Source: Dysgonamonadaceae bacterium (lineage in GTDB: Bacteria > Bacteroidota > Bacteroidia > Bacteroidales > Azobacteroidaceae). From it: DNA of 19,939 nucleotides. Of this stretch, positions 15,423 through 19,939 are shown one piece after another. The notes under the pieces are model-generated. The model did no database searches, was not told the origin of the DNA, and saw only the letters and a program-made list of their open reading frames with translations. Each line of letters opens with the position of its first letter. Within the stretch, counting starts at the first letter, position 1. Location: contig JAIRKG010000141.1 in assembly GCA_031260235.1 (NCBI GenBank), forward strand, positions 1 to 19,939, written 5' to 3'. A program made the position numbers and the translations under genes.

Positions 15423-16691
15423 ATGGAATTTATCATCATAGTCACACTTATTCTGCTTAACGGCGTTTTTTCCATGTCGGAAATCGCATTGGTTTCGGCG
15501 CGTAAAACGCGATTGGAAACGGAAGCAAAAAAGGGTGGCAAGGCGGCAAAAGCCGCCTTATATCTTTCTAACGAGCCGGGGAAATTTCTTTCTACAATTC
15601 AAATAGGCATTACGCTGATAGGCATCCTCACAGGTTTATATTCGGGCAAAGCCTTCGCCGGCGACCTGGCAAAAATCATTGAACCCGTCGGAGTTTTAGC
15701 GCCGTACGCGCAGACAATCGCGACCTTTTCAATCGTATTTGCCGTAACTTATTTGACCATCGTATTCGGCGAATTAATCCCCAAACGATTGGGGCTTAAT
15801 ATGTCGGAACGGATAGCCAAAGTGGTGGCAAGGCCCATGCTTGGTTTGTCGTGCGTAATGAGTCCTGTTGTTTGGCTACTGTCCGAAAGCACTGCCGTAT
15901 TTTTGAAAATACTCGGAATCAAAGACGATGAAAGCAAAGTAACCGAAGAGGAAATCAAATCTCTTGTGAAGGAAGGATTAGACGCAGGCGAAGTGCAGGA
16001 AGTGGAACACGCAATCGTGGAGCGAGTTTTCAGCCTTGGCGACCGCGACGTAAATTCCATCATGACACACCGCAGCGATTTGGTGTGGCTGAATGTTTCC
16101 GACGATAAGGACAAAATTAGGGAAACGGTTATGAATTATATGCACGGCATCTATCCGGTTACCGCCGAAAACAAGGACGAAATTTCGGGCGTAGTATATT
16201 TGAAAGACCTGTTCGGACACATCAATACGGATGGTTTTTCGATGAAACAAATCATACGTCCTATATATTATCTTCCCTATAACAAAAGCGTTTACGGCGC
16301 TTTGGAGCAGTTCAAAAAAGCACATGTCAAATATGCATTCGTAACGGATGAATTTGGTGAAGTGAAAGGAATTGTTACGCTGACCGATATTATGGAAGCC
16401 CTGGTTGGCGAAGTCGCCGAAGAAGGGGAGGAGAGTTCCATTATCGTGCGGGACGACGGCAGTTTTTTGATCGACGGGCAATATTCGTTCTACGATTTCC
16501 TCGAATACTTCCATCTGGAAGAATGGTATGCCGAATATGATTACAACACTTTGAGCGGTCTGATTTTGGATATATTGGAACATGTGCCGAAAGAAGGAGA
16601 AAAACTTTCGTGGTATCATCTCGACTTTGAAATTATTGATATGGACGGCGCGAGAATAGATAAGGTTTTGGTTACAGCAAAAACGCAATAA
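15423..16691 (+). CDS. CNNM/CorC-type membrane protein (DUF21, tandem CBS, CorC_HlyC domains)
   Basis: The 422-aa protein has an N-terminal DUF21/CNNM membrane domain of about four helices (1-21, 60-80, 95-120 and 135-160) with the conserved SEIALVSARKTRLE (19-32) and FGELIPKRLGL (118-128). A pair of CBS domains follows (about 205-340; IMTHRSDLVWL, YAFVTDEFGEVKGIVTLTD). The C-terminal CorC_HlyC transporter-associated domain is at about 350-420 (VRDDGSFLIDGQYSFYDF). Such proteins, often annotated 'hemolysin family', are linked to magnesium or other cation transport (family knowledge; substrate uncertain). Length and domain order are complete. murF follows after 93 bp on the same strand. Confidence 0.93.
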   Translation: MEFIIIVTLILLNGVFSMSEIALVSARKTRLETEAKKGGKAAKAALYLSNEPGKFLSTIQIGITLIGILTGLYSGKAFAGDLAKIIEPVGVLAPYAQTIATFSIVFAVTYLTIVFGELIPKRLGLNMSERIAKVVARPMLGLSCVMSPVVWLLSESTAVFLKILGIKDDESKVTEEEIKSLVKEGLDAGEVQEVEHAIVERVFSLGDRDVNSIMTHRSDLVWLNVSDDKDKIRETVMNYMHGIYPVTAENKDEISGVVYLKDLFGHINTDGFSMKQIIRPIYYLPYNKSVYGALEQFKKAHVKYAFVTDEFGEVKGIVTLTDIMEALVGEVAEEGEESSIIVRDDGSFLIDGQYSFYDFLEYFHLEEWYAEYDYNTLSGLILDILEHVPKEGEKLSWYHLDFEIIDMDGARIDKVLVTAKTQ

Positions 16692-16694
16692 GCA

Positions 16695-16712
16695 GGTGTT
16701 CTGAAGAACTCC
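16695..16712 (+). terminator. Short hairpin between the CNNM-type gene and murF
   Basis: GGTGTTCT (16695-16702) and AGAACTCC (16705-16712) pair at 7 of 8 positions around a GA loop. A GC-rich stretch (16713-16730) follows rather than a T-run. It could be a weak terminator or processing site. Nothing else is evident in the 93-bp gap, and no consensus promoter for murF is visible. Confidence 0.25.
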
Positions 16713-16784
16713 GCTTCGGCGCCGCCCCTGTGTAATTCGTATTCATAATGGATGCTATTAATAACATGAGTATAAATTAGAATA

Positions 16785-18173
16785 ATGATAACAATTCCAT
16801 TATTTGAAGCAATGGCGGCAATCGGTGGCCGGGTAAACCGGCCGGTTTCTCCAGCAGATTATATTCATTCTGTTGTCTACGATTCGCGGGAAGTACGGGA
16901 AGGTACGCTGTTTGTCGCATTGAAAGGGCAACGTGCGGACGGTCATGATTTCATCTGTGAAGCGGAAAAAAAGGGAGCCGTTGCCGCCGTTGTGGAACAT
17001 GAGGTTGCGGGCATTCATATTCCGCAATTGATTGTTCCTTCCGTCGTTTGGGCTTTGGGCGATTTGGCGCGAATTTGGCGCGGGCGACTGAATATTCCCG
17101 TCGTCGCCGTAACCGGAAGTGTCGGCAAAACAAGCACGAAAGAATTGATCGCATACGTGCTTGAAGCAAAATTTAATACGCACAAAAGCAGGGAAAATTT
17201 CAACAACGAGATAGGCCTTCCTGCCGAATTGATGAACCTGAACGAGCGCCACGAATGTTCCGTAGTAGAATTTGGAATGAGAAACCTGAACCAGATTAAT
17301 TACCTGTCAAGAATTGCCCGCCCCAACATATCCGTAATCACCAATATCGGCATGTCGCACATTGAAATTTTAGGTTCGCGGGAAAACATCGCCAAAGCCA
17401 AGGCGGAAATACAGGAAGGGATGGACTCGGAAGGTATTCTTATCCTCAATCGCGACGACGATTTTTATGATTATATCAAATCGCAAACTCATTGCAGGGT
17501 AATTTCTTTCGGAACAAATCACGATGCAGACATCCGTATTTCGGATGTACGACTGAATGAAAACGCCAATCCGAGTTTCAAACTGAATGGATTCTCAATG
17601 GAAATGAAAAACAGCGTCGGCAAACATCTTGCATCTAATGCTGCCGCAGCTTATGCCGTTGCCGTCCAAATGGGCATTGAAGCGGAAGATATTGCCAGCC
17701 GGTTTGCCACGTTCGGCGCTCTCGACCGACATGGGTCTTTTGCCCGTTCTGCAAACGGCGCCTTGCTTTTGGACAATACCTACAACGCCGCGCCCGACAG
17801 CATCCAATCTTCTTTACATACGCTTTCCGAACTGGCCGGAAACGGGAAACGGACAGTCGCCGTCATCGGTGAAATGCTTGAATTGGGAGCATACAGCGAA
17901 GAAGCGCACCGGCATATCGGGAAAATAATCGTCGAAATAAACAGCCCCGACTTGCTGGTTACCGTAGGCAAAAACGCAATATTAATCGGAGAAGAAGCAC
18001 ACCGGAAGAATTGGAAACATTTTGAAGATGCGGTTGCAGCTGCTAAATACCTGTCGGGGGAAATTACCGGAAACGATATTATATTGTTGCAGGGGTCTAA
18101 TGGTGTTCGGCTGGATTTGGTGGCGGAAGAATTTAAGGAAAAGTTTGTACATTTGCAACCAATCTTGAATTGA
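16785..18173 (+). CDS. murF: UDP-N-acetylmuramoyl-tripeptide--D-alanyl-D-alanine ligase
   Basis: MurF adds D-Ala-D-Ala to UDP-MurNAc-tripeptide, the last cytoplasmic step of the peptidoglycan precursor. The 462-aa protein has the N-terminal substrate domain with VVYDSREVREGTLFVALKG (30-48), the ATP-binding P-loop AVTGSVGKTSTKE (108-120), NFNNEIGLP (138-146), the NIGMSHIE motif (187-194), and the C-terminal ligase domain with LLLDNTYNAAPDS near residues 327-339. SRENFNNEIG is typical of MurF and distinguishes it from MurC/D/E. It is placed alone with sufS rather than in a dcw cluster. sufS begins 13 bp after its stop codon. Confidence 0.96.
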   Translation: MITIPLFEAMAAIGGRVNRPVSPADYIHSVVYDSREVREGTLFVALKGQRADGHDFICEAEKKGAVAAVVEHEVAGIHIPQLIVPSVVWALGDLARIWRGRLNIPVVAVTGSVGKTSTKELIAYVLEAKFNTHKSRENFNNEIGLPAELMNLNERHECSVVEFGMRNLNQINYLSRIARPNISVITNIGMSHIEILGSRENIAKAKAEIQEGMDSEGILILNRDDDFYDYIKSQTHCRVISFGTNHDADIRISDVRLNENANPSFKLNGFSMEMKNSVGKHLASNAAAAYAVAVQMGIEAEDIASRFATFGALDRHGSFARSANGALLLDNTYNAAPDSIQSSLHTLSELAGNGKRTVAVIGEMLELGAYSEEAHRHIGKIIVEINSPDLLVTVGKNAILIGEEAHRKNWKHFEDAVAAAKYLSGEITGNDIILLQGSNGVRLDLVAEEFKEKFVHLQPILN

Positions 18174-18186
18174 TAAAATCAGTAAA

Positions 18187-19440
18187 ATGGAATTAAATAG
18201 TGAACAAATCCGGAAAGATTTTCCGATACTGGCGCAAAAAGTTTTCGGAAAGCCGTTAATTTATTTAGATAATGCCGCCACTACGCAAAAGCCATTGAGC
18301 GTTATTCGGAGGATCGAGGAAATTTATTCTACAATCAACGCCAATGTTCACCGCGGCGTACATCGTTTGAGCCACCTGGCGACCGAATCGCACGAAGAAG
18401 CGCGGAAAACGGTTCAACATTACATCAATGCTGCCTCGTCCAACGAAATTATTTTCACGAACGGAACCACAGATTCCATCAACCTGCTGGCTTACAGCTT
18501 TTGCCGTTCGCAATGCAAGCCGGGCGATGAAATTATTATCACGACAATGGAGCATCACTCCAATATTGTTCCCTGGCAAATCCAGCGCGATATTTTGGGA
18601 ATCGAAATCAAAGTCGCACCGATCAGAGAGAACGGCGAAATTCACCTCGAAGACATCGAAGAACTTATTTCTTCCAAAACCCGCCTAATCGCCCTAACAC
18701 ATGTTTCCAATGTTTTGGGAACAATCAATCCCGTCGCCGAAATTATTCGATTGGGACATAACTACAATATTCCGGTATTGATCGATGCAGCCCAGTCGAT
18801 ACAGCACCTCCCGATTGACGTTCAAACTTTGGATTGCGATTTTCTGGCATTTTCATCTCACAAAATATACGGGCCTACAGGCATAGGCGTATTATACGGA
18901 AAAGAGCAGTGGTTGGAAAAAATACCGCCTTATCGTGCCGGCGGAGAAATGATCGCGCATGTTTCCTTTGAAAAAACAACTTTTAACGAATTGCCGTACA
19001 AATTTGAAGCCGGAACGCCTGATTATGTAGGTTCGTCTGCTTTGGGAGAAGCAATCCGGTATATCGAAAATCTGGGACTGGACAAAATACGCCGATATGA
19101 AGAACAACTACTACAATATGCGACAGAGCGATTGCTGCAAATTGAAGATCTGCAAATCATCGGAACTTCGCCGCATAAAAGTTCGGTTATATCTTTTTTT
19201 GTGAAAGGCATTCATCCTTACGACATGGGTATGCTCCTCGACCAGTTGGGAATTGCTCTCCGGACAGGTCATCACTGCGCTCAGCCACTCATGGATGCCT
19301 TGGGAATCGAAGGAACTTTACGCGCTTCTTTTGCCTTTTATAATACGGAAGAAGATATTGATGTTTTGGTTGAGGGGATTAAAAAGGTGGTTAAAATCAG
19401 GTCTGCCGCATCACCCCTCCCCACCCCGTCATTGCGATAA
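18187..19440 (+). CDS. sufS: Cysteine desulfurase SufS with repeat-derived C-terminus
   Basis: SufS takes sulfur from L-cysteine as an enzyme persulfide for Fe-S cluster assembly, yielding alanine. The 417-aa PLP enzyme has YLDNAATTQKP (26-36), TMEHHSNIVPW (120-130, with H124), the PLP lysine K226 in FSSHKIYGPTGIGVLYG, and the persulfide cysteine C364 in RTGHHCAQPLMD, the SufS/group II form. SufS proteins normally end soon after the 'VDVLVEGIKKV' helix. Here a further tail (about 405-417) rich in S, P and A follows, whose last codons and TAA stop fall inside a palindromic repeat (19428-19459). No sufB, sufC, sufD or sufE gene is adjacent in the window. Confidence 0.95.
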   Translation: MELNSEQIRKDFPILAQKVFGKPLIYLDNAATTQKPLSVIRRIEEIYSTINANVHRGVHRLSHLATESHEEARKTVQHYINAASSNEIIFTNGTTDSINLLAYSFCRSQCKPGDEIIITTMEHHSNIVPWQIQRDILGIEIKVAPIRENGEIHLEDIEELISSKTRLIALTHVSNVLGTINPVAEIIRLGHNYNIPVLIDAAQSIQHLPIDVQTLDCDFLAFSSHKIYGPTGIGVLYGKEQWLEKIPPYRAGGEMIAHVSFEKTTFNELPYKFEAGTPDYVGSSALGEAIRYIENLGLDKIRRYEEQLLQYATERLLQIEDLQIIGTSPHKSSVISFFVKGIHPYDMGMLLDQLGIALRTGHHCAQPLMDALGIEGTLRASFAFYNTEEDIDVLVEGIKKVVKIRSAASPLPTPSLR

Positions 19441-19459
19441 GCAAAGCCCGAAGCAATCC
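19428..19459 (+). repeat. Dispersed palindromic repeat, copy A (contains the sufS stop)
   Basis: The flanks GTCATTGCGA and GAAGCAATCC are intact. The core reads TAAGCAA followed by AGCCC, so the left arm no longer pairs as it does in copy B. The changed left arm supplies the TAA stop of sufS (19438-19440). Confidence 0.8.
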
Positions 19460-19485
19460 TGTTTCCTTTATTAAAAATTAATCCT

Positions 19486-19562
19486 GCGGGGGAAGTCTCC
19501 CCCCCCGCTTCAGCCGCCTGCGGCGGGCTTCCGCTTCCCCCTCTGCGGGGGACACCCCCGCA
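19486..19562. repeat. GC-rich block of three consecutive hairpins
   Basis: Hairpin 1: GCGGGGG (19486-19492) with CCCCCGC (19502-19508). Hairpin 2: CCGCC (19514-19518) with GGCGG (19522-19526). Hairpin 3: TGCGGGGG (19544-19551) with CCCCCGCA (19555-19562), a perfect 8-bp stem with an ACA triloop. The block lies after sufS among the palindromic repeats and is far richer in GC than its surroundings. It could help terminate transcription, but no T-run follows. Confidence 0.7.
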
Positions 19563-19597
19563 ACGCCCCGCTCCACACGTCATTGCAACCCTTCCCC

Positions 19598-19630
19598 GTC
19601 ATTGCGAGGGCTGTAAGCCCGAAGCAATCC
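19598..19630 (+). repeat. Dispersed palindromic repeat, copy B
   Basis: The flanks are GTCATTGCGA and GAAGCAATCC. The core is a perfect stem GGGCT/AGCCC with a GTA loop. A partial extra copy of the left end (GTCATTGCAA) occurs at 19579-19588. Confidence 0.85.
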
Positions 19631-19649
19631 AGCAAACAGAACTGTGCAC

Positions 19650-19683
19650 GTCATTGCGAGCCGCGATAACGGCGCGGCAATCC
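19650..19683 (+). repeat. Dispersed palindromic repeat, copy C
   Basis: It begins GTCATTGCGA and ends GCAATCC. The core stem is CCGCG/CGCGG with a longer loop, and the GAA spacer before GCAATCC seen in other copies is absent. Confidence 0.82.
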
Positions 19684-19716
19684 GGAAAAACAACCCTCTG
19701 CATCATTGCAATTCCT

Positions 19717-19743
19717 GGATTGCTTCGCTTCGCTCGCAATGAC
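19717..19743 (-). repeat. Dispersed palindromic repeat, copy D
   Basis: On the minus strand it runs from GTCATTGCGA to GAAGCAATCC with a very short core (GC, GAA, GC). It is inverted relative to copies A-C, so transcripts of the region could also pair between copies. It ends 19 bp before the -33 box of the next promoter. A degenerate left end (GCATCATTGCA) lies at 19700-19710. Confidence 0.82.
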
Positions 19744-19762
19744 GCTTTTTTCATCAACTCTA

Positions 19763-19793
19763 TTTGCATCACCAAAAACGATGTGTATCTTTG
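19763..19793 (+). promoter_or_regulatory. Bacteroidetes-type promoter before the last gene
   Basis: TTTG at 19763-19766 and TATCTTTG at 19786-19793 are separated by 19 bp, an exact fit to the Bacteroidetes consensus. Transcription would start near 19800, about 34 nt before the ATG at 19834. Confidence 0.8.
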
Positions 19794-19833
19794 CCGTGTG
19801 AAAATTTTCCATAAAATTTTATAACCAACAGTA

Positions 19834-19939
19834 ATGAGCAAACAAACATTAATCAAACACTTTGCGCTGCTGCTCACGGTTGTGAGCTGCGCGCATCTTC
19901 AAGCGCGGGTTGTGGTTACGGAAACGGAATACGACAGCA
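19834..19939 (+). CDS. Exported protein, N-terminal fragment
   Basis: The visible 35 residues begin MSKQTLIKHFALLLTVVSC and continue AHLQARVVVTETEYDS before the window ends. A basic start, a hydrophobic core (about 9-18) and small residues form a signal peptide. Cleavage could be by signal peptidase I after LQA. Lipoprotein processing at C19 (context TVVSC) is possible but the lipobox is poor. The mature protein and its function cannot be identified from this fragment. The start is supported by the promoter at 19763-19793. Confidence 0.7.
   Translation, partial: MSKQTLIKHFALLLTVVSCAHLQARVVVTETEYDS

Noticed and set aside
19338..19583. 81-aa minus-strand open frame across the end of sufS and the GC-rich repeats
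   Set aside because: It is low-complexity glycine/arginine sequence from the hairpin block and antisense to sufS.

Overview
The window comes from the chromosome of a member of the Bacteroidetes, most likely of the order Bacteroidales. Four promoters fit the Bacteroidetes primary-sigma pattern (TTTG, 19-20 bp spacer, TAnnTTTG). There are no obvious Shine-Dalgarno sequences. Lineage-typical genes are present: DUF3098, DUF3256, a coiled-coil/zapA/rny cluster, and a TruB of only 225 aa. Most content is core metabolism and cell-envelope biology. I see no prophage, insertion sequence, CRISPR array, tRNA or rRNA.

Layout. (1) 1-3667: the 5' end of hisS on the minus strand, divergent from a plus-strand operon DUF3098-uppP-truB-queA-folK. 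(2) 3696-9392: a tight minus-strand run transcribed from the promoter at 9410-9440, in the order coiled-coil protein, zapA, rny, hisH, SHOCT-DUF4870 protein, hisA, Gfo/Idh/MocA oxidoreductase, DUF3256 protein. It joins cell division and RNA decay to two histidine genes, with a small membrane-protein gene between hisH and hisA. (3) 9541-10818: lysA, whose promoter -7 box lies inside a perfect 16-bp inverted repeat. (4) 10860-11061: an array of 41-bp tandem repeats containing palindromes, with inverted ends. (5) 11118-14317: an envelope-glycan cluster with a divergent membrane glycosyltransferase, an unrecognised protein, GtrA and a GtrB/DPM1-like glycosyltransferase. (6) 14323-16691: aguA and a CNNM/CorC-type membrane protein, divergent from each other. 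(7) 16785-19440: murF and sufS. (8) 19428-19743: several copies of a small palindromic repeat and a GC-rich triple-hairpin block, then a promoter and the start of an exported protein.

No obviously new multi-gene system is visible. The parts that known genes do not explain are non-coding: the 41-bp array, the inverted repeat over the lysA promoter, and the dispersed palindrome family. Two copies of that family have unrelated core arms that still pair, with the same loop. One copy has contributed the last codons and the stop codon of sufS. Among the proteins, the oddest are the first glycosyltransferase, which lacks its DxD motif, and the unknown protein overlapping it.
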